A stretch of 64,000 bases of DNA, taken from positions 1-64,000 of the IMG/VR virus record IMGVR_UViG_3300036851_000157; one strand, 5' to 3'. Of the stretch, positions 8,897-17,799 are shown one piece after another. Under the pieces are notes generated by a model that was given only the letters and a program-made list of their open reading frames with translations, was not told the origin of the DNA and made no database searches. Each line of letters starts with the position of its first letter. Position 1 is the stretch's first letter. Origin of the DNA: a virus. The translations under genes were made by a program, and so were the position numbers.

Positions 8897-10651
8897 TCAT
8901 TCGAACATCTCCTTGTTGAGTTTCCAAGCAACGAAAGCGTCCATAAGAGCAGACACGTTATCGATCTTCTCCTCACGTCGCTTCTTGTGTAGCTTTCGAT
9001 TGAAATTGGTGTCTTCCTCAACAACGGCGTGACTCATGCAGAACTGCATGAGAAGCTCATCAAACAAGAGGAGACGTTCTTCAGCCAGGTTCTTGATCTC
9101 TCCAAGAGGCACCGACTCTGTTCTCGAGCCTTGTCGGACTTTCTCCATGCCGAATGGGCCGTTCATGCTCGCCCATCGAGCAGCAAACGCATCGGCACCG
9201 TAGACGTCGTAGCCAAAAGTCACTACCGTGTAGTCACATTCTTGGATGTGTTTATCGAGATCGTCAAATATCTCGCCATCTATGTCCAAGATGGTTCCCG
9301 GCATGACGTGAAGACTGCCCTCTGCGACAAACTCGTCATACTTCTGACGCATAGCGCCGGGAAGACGAGCCATCGTTCTTTCTGTGATGTAGCTCCGAAC
9401 CTTTACGCCAAACTTACCATTTCCGAGCGGAAACAGAAAGGTGAATGCACAGAAGTCATCACCCTGTGACAGGTCGGCACCAAGAGAACACGGTAGTCCC
9501 CAGAATTTACGCTTACGATGGGGCAAAGTATCTTCGTATGTGAAGAAGTATGTGTAGCCCGCACGTGGAATTCCGAAACGCTTCGCGAGGATGTCGTTTC
9601 GAGTCGACGGGGCCTTCTCAGCTCGCTCCACCGCTTTGTGGTACGTGGAATATGAGACAGTCTTGCCAAGATTGGGCTGAGCCTTAAGCCACATGTCAGG
9701 ATTCTTGACTTCTTCAAGACTGTCAAGCTTGTAATGCCAGATAGAAACATCCGGAGCAACATACTCACCTCTCAAAATATCCTGAAGGGTCATCTTGATG
9801 GTGTCGCCGGCCCCGTTTCGAACCGTTCCTTCTGAACTAACAGCCACGATTAACCAATCGTCAACCTTGGATGCACCCTGCTCGATAGCCTCGATAACAT
9901 CCTCTCGAATGTCGCCAGAAAGCCACTCGTCTACGGTGTTGTACTTGGAGCGAAGTCCTTGAAGCTTGTCGATGCTCATTGGTCGCACTTCTAAGAGCGA
10001 ACCCGTGAGGAAGTTCTCAACGCCCTTCTTCGTAGGAACGAGCTTCTGTCGAAGCGCTCGATTTCCCGTAGTGTTCTGAAGAGAGCCTTCAGTCAAGAAC
10101 TTGAAGAGTGGCCCGCGTGCGCGCGTGATGGACGTGCGAATCGGACCGATAATCTCTTCTGCCTGCTTCATTGTTGGGGCAGTTGTGATCTGATGGGTTG
10201 TATGAGTGTCGATGTTCAACCCATAGCTCTGAATGCAAGACTCATACAAGGACTTTGCAGCTCCACGAGCCACGATTAGGTACTGCTTGTTAACTAGCCG
10301 GCGCTTCATTCGTTTAGTGATCCAACGAGTTCCCCGCCCATCAGGATTTGGAACGTTGTCGTCGATCTCTTCGAAGTAGTACCAGCCAAAAATGGACTCC
10401 GCCCAAAGCTTGAACGTATCCAAAAGTTCAAGGGGCTCACCGTTCGTAAGCGTGAGCTCCCCTTCGCAGTAACGTACAAACCCTTCTACTGCTTCGTCGT
10501 CGTAGTAGACGCGAGGGCTGGCAATGAGTGCTTCGATTCGATCCATCTCCATGAGAATCTCCCGGCAAACCGGAATATGCCCACTCAGGACGTTCTCTCG
10601 AAACTCGCCATAGTAAATCGGAGTTGCCCGATTAGATAACGTCATCGCCAA
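8897..10651 (-). CDS. terL: Terminase large subunit
   Basis: 584 residues. ATPase part: Walker A VARGAAKS (about 131-138, a deviant GxxxxGK(S/T) loop typical of large terminases), Walker B YNTVDEW. Nuclease part: GADLSQGDD with the first acidic residue, GYDVYGAD, and a final DNVSALMDAFVAWK. HK97-like terminase that translocates and cuts DNA. Followed directly by the portal gene. Confidence 0.92.
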   Translation of the reverse strand: MAMTLSNRATPIYYGEFRENVLSGHIPVCREILMEMDRIEALIASPRVYYDDEAVEGFVRYCEGELTLTNGEPLELLDTFKLWAESIFGWYYFEEIDDNVPNPDGRGTRWITKRMKRRLVNKQYLIVARGAAKSLYESCIQSYGLNIDTHTTHQITTAPTMKQAEEIIGPIRTSITRARGPLFKFLTEGSLQNTTGNRALRQKLVPTKKGVENFLTGSLLEVRPMSIDKLQGLRSKYNTVDEWLSGDIREDVIEAIEQGASKVDDWLIVAVSSEGTVRNGAGDTIKMTLQDILRGEYVAPDVSIWHYKLDSLEEVKNPDMWLKAQPNLGKTVSYSTYHKAVERAEKAPSTRNDILAKRFGIPRAGYTYFFTYEDTLPHRKRKFWGLPCSLGADLSQGDDFCAFTFLFPLGNGKFGVKVRSYITERTMARLPGAMRQKYDEFVAEGSLHVMPGTILDIDGEIFDDLDKHIQECDYTVVTFGYDVYGADAFAARWASMNGPFGMEKVRQGSRTESVPLGEIKNLAEERLLLFDELLMQFCMSHAVVEEDTNFNRKLHKKRREEKIDNVSALMDAFVAWKLNKEMFE

Positions 10652-10663
10652 CCCTCCTTTCGT

Positions 10664-12043
10664 CTATCCGCCACCCTTCTTCTTGGGCTTGAGACGAATA
10701 CCTGTCTCAGTAAGGATGTCAGCAACATCCTTCGCCTTGCCACCCTTCTTTCCAACATGAATACCGGCCTGTTCGAGTGCCTTCTCGACGGCGATGTCGA
10801 TCGCCTTATCTGTGACACGAGTGAACTGCCTCTTGCCCTGTGTTGCAAGGAACCTCTGGATGAAGGGCTTAGAACGTTGAGCCTCCTGAGAAGATCGAGC
10901 TCGATTGAACTCTTGCTCCCGCTGAATTCTTGTGGAGAAATCCTGGAGATCCTTGTTCGAAAGGGCCGAGACTCCGCCAGAGTGTAGTTTCTTGGCGATT
11001 CGATCAACATGGATCTGGTCTGCGGAAGAGGTTCGAGCCACGAGACCCGTCTTGGGGTCTACTCGGCGACGAACACCCCACTTCATTCCTTTGACACCTG
11101 ATTGTTCAGCGTCTTCCTCAGTCGGCTCGACGATTGCCTTGACTCCGTGATGCTCGAGGAATTTGTCAATTGCCTCAGACATAGCAGCAAAGTCGCCTTC
11201 GCCTGTCGGGCCGAGAGCAAACTCGATCCGCTCGTCGTTCCACCAGACGGCTAGACGATCGAATCGAATTCGATGAACTCCATCCATCAGCAGACGAAGA
11301 ACCATCTCCTCAGCGAAATCGGGACGACCCAACGTGACATGCGGCGTGAACGAAGGGAATTGAGACGTGTTGTCCAAATATCCCTTCACAGCAGGATTCA
11401 TCATGAAGAGATTTCGCACTTGACTCAGGTTGTCGTTTGACAACATCGCCACAAGAGCTGGTGGGTTCTCTTCGCCAAGCCTAGAAACCTTGTACGTGGT
11501 TTCCGAGAATCGAAACAGCATGGCGCACGCCATCTTTACCGACTCAACCAGAATATCCTTGGCATCGTCGGGCAACGTGTTCGTTTCTCCGAAGAACAGA
11601 AGAGTTGCATGCTTGTCTTCGTCTCCAACGAGATGAATGCTCTCCAACGGGGCAGGGATCGCCATGATCGCTGCGACTGTTTTCGTCCCGGACACTGCAT
11701 GTTCGAGAAAGTCTCCAGCATCAAGCGAATGCGCCATGCTCTTGAGGGAATCCGGAGGGTCCTTTTCGATCGTTCCGTACAAACGAATCAATGCCCGAGC
11801 GGCTTTTGTCTTCAGTTCCGTCGAAGCCTTCACACCTCCTCGAGCTCCTGCAAGAGCGGCTGCCGCAGCGGCAATCGCATTCTTGTTGAGAGTTCCATCA
11901 GGCTCACGAACAGGGAGGCTTCCCCGTTGTTTTGCAGTGCCTGCTTCAGAACCTCGGTCTATCAGGCAAGCACGAAGCCATTGCGCATCGTCGTAGTCAC
12001 TTTCCTTGAAATTCGACCAAGGTTTGGTTGACACTGTGGGCAT
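10664..12043 (-). CDS. 2H-phosphoesterase fused to phage head-protein domains
   Basis: 459 residues, AAGGAGG before ATG. Residues ~40-92 (GSLPVREPDG, ALAGARGGVK, ARALIRLY) match a small helical domain found in phage head proteases. Residues ~125-280 carry two H-x-T-x motifs, HATL (His145) and HVTL (His235), the signature of the 2H/LigT phosphoesterase superfamily, which acts on cyclic or 2',5'-linked nucleotides. Residues 319-326 are GMKWGVRR, a motif of phage head assembly proteins, followed by a basic helical tail. Sits immediately before TerL. A packaged phosphoesterase, for example an anti-cyclic-nucleotide factor, is an inference. Confidence 0.7.
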   Translation of the reverse strand: MPTVSTKPWSNFKESDYDDAQWLRACLIDRGSEAGTAKQRGSLPVREPDGTLNKNAIAAAAAALAGARGGVKASTELKTKAARALIRLYGTIEKDPPDSLKSMAHSLDAGDFLEHAVSGTKTVAAIMAIPAPLESIHLVGDEDKHATLLFFGETNTLPDDAKDILVESVKMACAMLFRFSETTYKVSRLGEENPPALVAMLSNDNLSQVRNLFMMNPAVKGYLDNTSQFPSFTPHVTLGRPDFAEEMVLRLLMDGVHRIRFDRLAVWWNDERIEFALGPTGEGDFAAMSEAIDKFLEHHGVKAIVEPTEEDAEQSGVKGMKWGVRRRVDPKTGLVARTSSADQIHVDRIAKKLHSGGVSALSNKDLQDFSTRIQREQEFNRARSSQEAQRSKPFIQRFLATQGKRQFTRVTDKAIDIAVEKALEQAGIHVGKKGGKAKDVADILTETGIRLKPKKKGGG

Positions 12044-12058
12044 GAGTTACCTCCTTTC

Positions 12059-12988
12059 TTAGATGACGTACCGAACAATTACAACACCAGAACCACCGTT
12101 ACCACCAGCAGAACTGCCTGCGCCTCCGCCTCCGCCACCTCCGGTATTCGCCATACCGGCAGTTGCATTGAGGTTGTTATCGCCGTCTCCTCCGCCTCCC
12201 ATACCGCCTAGTCTAGCGGCGCCAGCTCCGTTATTGTCTCCCCCTGCGCCTCCAGCACCAAACCAGCCACTTTCTCCGACGGAAGTTCCAACAAATGCTG
12301 AATGATCGACTCCATCACCCCCAGTCCCGAGATCGGTAGTTCCGGTAGCAGCATTAGCACCGGCTTCGCCCATACCTCCGCCTCCGCCACCTCGACGACC
12401 GGGACTAGTAGTTGTACCAGCACCGGAACCACCGTTAAAACCAACAGATCCGGTTCCTCCCGCAGGAAACACGCTACTGCTTGTACTACCAGATCCTCCG
12501 CCACCACAAGCGCCATTGTGACCGACACGACCACTTCCTGAACCGCCGCCTCCACCGCCAACTGCAGTATAGGTAGTGGTAGAACCAACGAAAGATGAAG
12601 AACTTCCGTCTCCACCATCAGAGCCTACTGCTGCTCCAGTACCGCCTCCACCTACAGTCACAGTACAGGTTCCACCAGAAGTTACGTCAACAGAGAGTTG
12701 TTTCTTAACTTCTCCACCACCACCACCGCCTCCAGCGTTGCTGCCCGAGAAAGTTGTACCTCCGCCTCCACCCCCGCCGACGACTAGAATATCGACAGAA
12801 GTGACGCCAACAGGAACATTGAATGTTCCACTCGCAGTGAAGACATCTTGGTGTTGGGTTGCTCCTCCACTGAGAACCTCAGAAGCAGCAATAACGCCAG
12901 CACTCATGTTGTAGACAGTTGGTCGACGAAGAAAACGGCGATGCTTAGGATGAACCCGACGTCTAGCCGGCCTTGTCGTCGTTATCAT
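12059..12988 (-). CDS. Glycine-rich tail adhesin
   Basis: 309 residues from ATG at 12988 (ATGA overlap with the fibre gene). Basic N-terminus, then FTASGTFNVPVGVTSVDILVV followed by about 230 residues of polyglycine blocks with interspersed short variable segments, ending GGNGGSGVVIVRYVI. This is the glycine-rich sandwich architecture of phage receptor-recognising adhesins such as T4 gp38-type tips. Acts with the collagen-like fibre encoded just upstream. Confidence 0.75.
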   Translation of the reverse strand: MITTTRPARRRVHPKHRRFLRRPTVYNMSAGVIAASEVLSGGATQHQDVFTASGTFNVPVGVTSVDILVVGGGGGGGTTFSGSNAGGGGGGGEVKKQLSVDVTSGGTCTVTVGGGGTGAAVGSDGGDGSSSSFVGSTTTYTAVGGGGGGSGSGRVGHNGACGGGGSGSTSSSVFPAGGTGSVGFNGGSGAGTTTSPGRRGGGGGGMGEAGANAATGTTDLGTGGDGVDHSAFVGTSVGESGWFGAGGAGGDNNGAGAARLGGMGGGGDGDNNLNATAGMANTGGGGGGGAGSSAGGNGGSGVVIVRYVI

Positions 12989-14466
12989 GCCGCCAGTCTT
13001 CCGTACAGAACCCACTCGTCGGTGGCGATCTTCATCAGACCGTAAACACCGTACTGAGCAGCGATCTTGAGACCTGGCACGTTGCGAATCGTCACACCAG
13101 AGCCTTGTGCAAAGGTGACCTGACCCGCACCGAGCTGAGCACCCTCGATCTGAGTGCCTACAGGGAACGCAACCGAAGAGTTCGGCGGAACAGTAACGGT
13201 GACTGCGCTTGCGTTGTTGAACGACACCCACTTGTTCTGATCTGTCAGAACAAAGATGTAGGTTGTACCTGTTTGCGCATTGATCGTCACAGCCTTAGTC
13301 TGCAACTTGAGCGGAGTAACTGCTCTTGCGTTATCGGTACCTGTATCTGTTTCGCTTTGCGTAGCTAACTCAATGATGCCTTGCGCCGACTCGGAAGTGG
13401 CAGACAACAGCGCCATCAATGCTGCTTGGTTTGCCAGCTCCAAGAATGCGCGCCCATACGAGGTTGTAGAGAGCGCCGCAAGAGCAGTCAAATCAGAATC
13501 TAAAGGCTGCGCGAAAGCAGCTAAACGAGTCTGGAGTTTGAGCGGAGTGACAATTCTTGCATCGTCGGTGCCTGTATCAGTTTCTGCTTGAGTTGCGAGC
13601 TCGGCAATACCTTGAACGGTCTCTGAAGCCGAGGCAACGCCGCTAGGATCGATCCATTCGGTATCGTAGTCAGTTCCGCTGTTCTTGGCTAGAATCTGAC
13701 CAATCGTGCCTCCGATCGGAACTCCTTGCCCGGCGGTACCCGCAGGACCTACAAGTGACGTACCCGATCCCCAAGCGCCCGCAGTCTTTGGGCCATAGAT
13801 CTCATCAGCCGCCGTGTCGATGTAGAAATCTCCATCCACACCAAGTGCTCCTGAAGGGGCGCCAGTTCCATTCCGGACTGTCTTACCATCAGCTCCTGCT
13901 GAGCCCGTTGCGCCCGCATCTCCCGTTGCACCTGCTGCACCCGTCTCTCCCGTCGGACCCACAAGCGAAGTGCCTGAACCCCAGGCACCGGCAGCTTTAG
14001 GACCAAAGATCGCATCAGCGTCCGTGTCGATATAGAAATCACCGTCTACTCCCAACCCCGATGAAGGGACTCCTGTGCCGTTTCGTACGGTCTTACCATC
14101 AGCTCCAGCAGTTCCATCAGCGCCCGCCGGTCCAGTAGCACCAGCAGTGCCGGCGTCTCCAGGATCTCCTTGGGGTCCTTGAGGGCCAGCTGGTCCGGCA
14201 GGTCCCTGCGGACCTGTAGCTCCATCAGAACCAGGAGCACCATCCGTTCCATCCGATCCAGCCGGGCCAGCCGGTCCCTGACTTCCTGCGGCACCGGTAG
14301 CACCGGCAGGTCCCTGGGGACCGGTCGCTCCTGGTTCACCTTGTACTCCCTGAGGACCCGCAGCGCCCTGTGCACCGCGACCTTGATCGACGTTCAAATG
14401 AATAGGCGAAGGGATAGTGAGCTCTAGCGTGGACCCATCTCGAACCTCGAGAATCATTTGACTCAT
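12985..14466 (-). CDS. Collagen-like tail fibre protein
   Basis: 493 residues. Residues ~32-125 are G-X-Y collagen repeats (GPQG, GPAG, GATG). Two near-identical modules follow, each DGKTVRNGTG then LGVDGDFYIDT, GPK-AGAWGSGTSLVGP, separated by another collagen stretch. Later come two repeats of the type ATQ(A/S)ETDTGTD-AR-VTPLKLQT. A trimeric fibre shaft with repeated side modules, probably anchored through the short N-terminal head. Slippage within GXY and tandem modules would allow fibre length change. Confidence 0.85.
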   Translation of the reverse strand: MSQMILEVRDGSTLELTIPSPIHLNVDQGRGAQGAAGPQGVQGEPGATGPQGPAGATGAAGSQGPAGPAGSDGTDGAPGSDGATGPQGPAGPAGPQGPQGDPGDAGTAGATGPAGADGTAGADGKTVRNGTGVPSSGLGVDGDFYIDTDADAIFGPKAAGAWGSGTSLVGPTGETGAAGATGDAGATGSAGADGKTVRNGTGAPSGALGVDGDFYIDTAADEIYGPKTAGAWGSGTSLVGPAGTAGQGVPIGGTIGQILAKNSGTDYDTEWIDPSGVASASETVQGIAELATQAETDTGTDDARIVTPLKLQTRLAAFAQPLDSDLTALAALSTTSYGRAFLELANQAALMALLSATSESAQGIIELATQSETDTGTDNARAVTPLKLQTKAVTINAQTGTTYIFVLTDQNKWVSFNNASAVTVTVPPNSSVAFPVGTQIEGAQLGAGQVTFAQGSGVTIRNVPGLKIAAQYGVYGLMKIATDEWVLYGRLAA

Positions 14467-14873
14467 CGTGTCACCTGCCCACTCGGCTTAGCCGGCCCAT
14501 ACAGTAGCGTCTGAGGATCTCCGGCTGGATCTGTGAGCTGAAAATCCCATCGACCAGAAGCAAGACCATCGAGCTTCGTCGATTCCGCAGGACTCAGATA
14601 AGCCGCGATTTCTCCAGTTCCGTCAAGAACGTTGAACGCGAATGAAGCAATAATCGGGTCCGTCTTTTTCCTGCTCTTTCGAATTTGAGCAGCAACGCTC
14701 CACCCAGTAAGATCCCGAGGAATCATGTCGGGCGTGTTGGGGGGATCGGCGAGTGGGTCAGGGTCAACCCAAGCCGGATCGGGATCCAAGATCGTCAACC
14801 AGAACCGAAGCGCATCGCCGACGATGAAAATCAGCGTTGTTTCCTCTTCGGGAAGTTGCTTAATTTCCGCCAT
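14463..14873 (-). CDS. Fibre-associated or baseplate-type protein
   Basis: 136 residues; start overlaps the previous stop (TGATG) and its own stop overlaps the fibre start. Contains LTGWSVAAQIRKSRKK, GEIAAYLSP and GRWDFQLTDPAGDPQTLL, a beta-sandwich pattern seen in N-terminal domains of phage baseplate upper proteins. Likely links fibre to virion. Moderate confidence. Confidence 0.6.
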   Translation of the reverse strand: MAEIKQLPEEETTLIFIVGDALRFWLTILDPDPAWVDPDPLADPPNTPDMIPRDLTGWSVAAQIRKSRKKTDPIIASFAFNVLDGTGEIAAYLSPAESTKLDGLASGRWDFQLTDPAGDPQTLLYGPAKPSGQVTR

Positions 14874-15238
14874 CAGCCGGCCTCCTCTGCGTTGATATCG
14901 TCTTGGGCAAGTTTCAATCGGTAGAGTTGCTCCTCCAGCTGCTTCTCCATCATGCCGATGGCGAATGAACTGGCGGGTGGGTCGAAGAACAGCCGCACCC
15001 GAAGCCCGATGAAAGTCTTGATTTGGTTGAGCCGAGGCTCTTCCTCTACGAAATCATCCCAAAGGTCGTTCTCGTCGAGGATTTGAAAACCCTGCTGTGG
15101 ACCGATGCCGATTTGGTGAAGATCGGACAGCGCACTGTTGATGTACAGGATGAAATCGTCGTCAAAAGCCGTGTAGTCGGCCGGGACGTTGTTCAGCTTC
15201 TTGATGCTCAGCAGAATGCTGTCCGTTACCGTAGACAT
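14873..15238 (-). CDS. gp6-like head-tail connector
   Basis: 121 residues from ATG at 15238 with AAGGAGG upstream. Features: ILLSIKKLNNVPADYTAFDD, INSALSDLHQIGIGP, then RLFFDPPASSF and a final amphipathic helix, the pattern of phage head-tail adaptor proteins that dock under the portal. Its place upstream of TerL rather than after the capsid gene is unusual. Confidence 0.65.
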   Translation of the reverse strand: MSTVTDSILLSIKKLNNVPADYTAFDDDFILYINSALSDLHQIGIGPQQGFQILDENDLWDDFVEEEPRLNQIKTFIGLRVRLFFDPPASSFAIGMMEKQLEEQLYRLKLAQDDINAEEAG

Positions 15239-15250
15239 GGTCACACCTCC

Positions 15251-15445
15251 TTAGGACTTCTTGGTCGTGGTCTTCTTCGCGGCGGTTTTCTTCGTGGTTG
15301 AAGCCTTGTTCGCAGCAGTCTTCTTGACACCGACGTTGTGCTGCTTCGTCGGCACACCCTCAGCCCGAAGCTGAACTGCGCGAGCCTTGTAGCCCTTCCT
15401 CACGGCATCCTCAAGATGCGCAGTCTTGTCGATTGAGTACGACAT
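15251..15445 (-). CDS. Small histone-H1-like basic protein
   Basis: 64 residues, GGGAGGTG upstream. N-terminal 40 residues are an ordinary amphipathic domain; the last ~25 are alternating KKTAA and KKTTT, as in histone H1 or HU tails. Probably binds DNA, perhaps during packaging or as a structural lysine-rich tail of the virion. No family recognised. Confidence 0.7.
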   Translation of the reverse strand: MSYSIDKTAHLEDAVRKGYKARAVQLRAEGVPTKQHNVGVKKTAANKASTTKKTAAKKTTTKKS

Positions 15446-15486
15446 GGTTCACCTCCCTCAAATCGTTTCTCATTTTGACAGTTCTG

Positions 15487-16236
15487 CTACGGCATCTGAT
15501 CGTCATCTGGGTTGTCGACACCAGTAACGCTCTGATTCTCCTTAAGCCAGGTCAAGATCCGTTCTTTGGCCCGACGAAGCTCGAGCTTCGTAGCATCATC
15601 AGCCGTGCTGTTGATCAATGTGGTGATGAGATCCACCATCTGACCTTGCTGAGTAACCATCTCGGTAAAGCGACGCTTGTCGCGATCCGCCTCGGCCTGA
15701 TCTCTCTGAACTTCTCCTTCTCGGAACGCGTCAAGCACTCGACCGATCCGGAACAGCTCTTGGCGCTCTTCTGCATCCATGTCTTCCTCCAGAAACACAT
15801 AATCGTGGATTGGGTTGGGGCGATAGGGCTGCCAGTCGCCTTCAGTTCCAGAAACGCCGTCGCCGCCAGCCTTGTAGCTAACTACCTGTTGAATAGCCAT
15901 TGGGTCCATAATGCCGGGAACGTCATCGCCGATCGTGCAATCATGAAAGTGAGGGTCGAAGCCTTGCCCAGTTGTTCGTTCATGACAAGTGCCCATCAAG
16001 TCTCGACCAACGATAGTCACGCGATGCGCTTGCTCATTGTTTAGATTCCAACGACGGTAGTCCGCAACTCCCAAAAGGAAGTGTGTACTAGCAGAATCCG
16101 GTGCGCCAGAGCGACCGCCCTGCACAACCACTAGCCTGCCTCCGATTATCGGATCGGCATTCATTCGATCGATTCTCTGCCAATGTTGTCTGGTCAGCAC
16201 GAACCCATCGCGCCAAACTTCATCATGTTTGTTCAT
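15487..16236 (-). CDS. M15-like peptidase with C-terminal coiled coil (lysin candidate)
   Basis: About 249 residues from ATG at 16236; the exact start is uncertain. N-terminal domain has VLTRQHWQRID, IIGGRLVVVQGG, then STHFLLGVADYR and QGFDPHFHDCTIGD. The H...D and H-x-H spacing resembles zinc D,D-carboxypeptidase-like (M15) domains found in actinobacterial and phage proteins. Residues ~170-245 form a charged coiled coil. Candidate endolysin or virion peptidoglycan hydrolase. Family assignment is by motif only. Confidence 0.5.
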   Translation of the reverse strand: MNKHDEVWRDGFVLTRQHWQRIDRMNADPIIGGRLVVVQGGRSGAPDSASTHFLLGVADYRRWNLNNEQAHRVTIVGRDLMGTCHERTTGQGFDPHFHDCTIGDDVPGIMDPMAIQQVVSYKAGGDGVSGTEGDWQPYRPNPIHDYVFLEEDMDAEERQELFRIGRVLDAFREGEVQRDQAEADRDKRRFTEMVTQQGQMVDLITTLINSTADDATKLELRRAKERILTWLKENQSVTGVDNPDDDQMP

Positions 16237-16258
16237 GACTGTCTTTTTAGCCCCTCCC

Positions 16259-16666
16259 TTACCACAAAGTGGTATCGCCAGGCCTACGCTCAATGAGTCC
16301 CCGGGGAAGTTGGGACTCATCACCGTAGTGAATGGCGTTATGTGTCTTCAAAGAGCAGGAGATCAAGTACTCCATGTTGAGGTTGTCAGGATCATCCTGC
16401 GAAAAGTCTGCAGCCATTATTGGGTTCATGTGATGAACTATGATGTTTTCATGAAGGTCGTATCCCGCAACCCCCAAGTCACATCCTTCGTCCCTAACAA
16501 TCACATCACGCCGAATCTGTTTCCATTCGTAGCTTGTGTAGAACCTCTGGTTGGCCCAGCGCTCCCAACCGAACGTCCTTTCGCCCACAACACCCCGAAG
16601 AGCGAGGTAATGGTATCGCTCTTCGAGGGTTGTGAGACGACTTAGCTCTGTGTATGTCCTAATCAT
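16259..16666 (-). CDS. HNH endonuclease
   Basis: About 135 residues; start chosen at ATG 16666 (MIRTYTEL), overlapping the preceding stop; an in-frame ATG lies at 16675. Contains TSYEWKQIRRDVIVRDEGCD, IIVHHMNPI with the catalytic histidines, and SLKTHNAIHYGD, the standard phage HNH protein found beside terminase small subunits. Such HNH proteins stimulate terminase cutting at cos sites in other phages; here that role is inferred. Confidence 0.8.
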   Translation of the reverse strand: MIRTYTELSRLTTLEERYHYLALRGVVGERTFGWERWANQRFYTSYEWKQIRRDVIVRDEGCDLGVAGYDLHENIIVHHMNPIMAADFSQDDPDNLNMEYLISCSLKTHNAIHYGDESQLPRGLIERRPGDTTLW

Positions 16667-16994
16667 CCGGATCATCCGACAGAGGAGGAGCATAGGAGCG
16701 GAAAGCTTCAAGGGCAGCCTCAATTGAGGCTTCCATTCGACTGGCCGCCTCCATCTGCTCGATTCGAGCAAGCAGAAGTCTGTTGTCATTGCGCAGACGT
16801 TCCATCTCCAGCTGTTCTCGCTCACTACCACCCTTCAGAAAATGCGTGAGCACTTGAGAAGAAGCCTTGTGTTCGGTGATCAGCCGTTCAGCTTCGTCAT
16901 ACGCCAGATTCTGCAGTTGCTTTTCGCGTTCCTCGGGAGAGTGCGCTGGCCGGCCCCGCTTCTTCGGGGGATCCGAGGGATTGCGTACCGCCAT
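16659..16994 (-). CDS. Putative terminase small subunit
   Basis: 111 residues. Basic N-terminus KKRGRPAHSPEEREKQL, then AYDEAERLITEHKASSQVLTHFLKGGS and a coiled coil. This arrangement is typical of proteins annotated as small terminase subunits next to HNH genes. No direct proof of DNA binding; a generic coiled-coil phage protein is the alternative. Confidence 0.55.
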   Translation of the reverse strand: MAVRNPSDPPKKRGRPAHSPEEREKQLQNLAYDEAERLITEHKASSQVLTHFLKGGSEREQLEMERLRNDNRLLLARIEQMEAASRMEASIEAALEAFRSYAPPLSDDPDD

Positions 16995-17017
16995 GGCACC
17001 TCCTTAAATGAACTTGG

Positions 17018-17332
17018 TCATGCGTCCTTCCCGAAGCTCGAGTTACGAGCTTCTTGAAGAGCACGAATGAGTCTGTTTGTGGCATTTCGATCAAGCGTCA
17101 TGAAAACGCCTTCTGCGGGTTGATCTCTGGATGGATCAAACGAAGCGACGCCGATCTCGACGTACTGCTTGTTCTTCATCCATCCAACCTGCACACCGCG
17201 GCGGGTCCACTTTGCTTCGTCGAAGCCTTCTGCTGGATAGTTAGCTTGTCCCAAACTTTCTGGGACCTCACTTCCATCCGGGTACTTCAGGAAGATCGGA
17301 CTGTCGTCCGAATATGTAATCTTCTTGGGCAT
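17018..17332 (-). CDS. Hypothetical late-operon protein
   Basis: 104 residues from the ATG at 17332, six bases after GGAGG; ATG 17335 is too close. Contains EAKWTRRGVQVGWMKNKQYVEIGV and FMTLDRNATNRLIRALQEAR. No family recognised. Mixed alpha/beta soluble protein. Confidence 0.7.
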   Translation of the reverse strand: MPKKITYSDDSPIFLKYPDGSEVPESLGQANYPAEGFDEAKWTRRGVQVGWMKNKQYVEIGVASFDPSRDQPAEGVFMTLDRNATNRLIRALQEARNSSFGKDA

Positions 17333-17418
17333 CATGCCCTCCTCATCTGAGGTTAACCCCATCATGGGGTATCAACCACCTGGTTGTGGTTGAAGTTCAA
17401 AGTAGTTGTCGTACTAGA

Positions 17419-17667
17419 TCAGACAGTGTCGATGAGACCAGAGGCCTCAAGCTTCCCGATGATGGCGACAATAGCCGTCCTCAGAGCGACGACCTCGGCC
17501 TCGACATACGTTGCGCCAGGGACACCAGGGTCAGCAATCGTTCCACCGACCTTCTCGACGAAATCGGACGATCCGGTGACTTCGTAGTCTTCCATGCGCT
17601 GGTCAACTACCGCCTCGACATCTTCCTGATGAAGAATGGTCTGATCCTCGGGTGGGGTGTAGGTCAT
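17419..17667 (-). CDS. Small acidic protein, possibly fibre- or baseplate-related
   Basis: 82 residues from ATG 17667 (AAAGGA upstream). Acidic N-terminus with HQEDVEAVVDQRMEDYEVTG, then GVPGATYVEAEVVALRTAIVAIIGKLEA. The second half is a pattern common in short peptides beside tail fibre genes. Function unknown. Confidence 0.65.
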   Translation of the reverse strand: MTYTPPEDQTILHQEDVEAVVDQRMEDYEVTGSSDFVEKVGGTIADPGVPGATYVEAEVVALRTAIVAIIGKLEASGLIDTV

Positions 17668-17799
17668 AACGAATCCTTTCTCAGTATGAAGCGACCGATT
17701 ACCGAAGTGTAATCGGAGATTTGTATGGTGAATGGAATACACCAAACCCTCGACGTTCCACGCCTCATCGGTATGTACTAGTATTGGGCTTGGATACTA

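Noticed and set aside
12985-14466. CRISPR array or DNA satellite in the repetitive fibre gene
   Set aside because: Repeats are in frame collagen triplets and duplicated protein modules, without uniform spacers.
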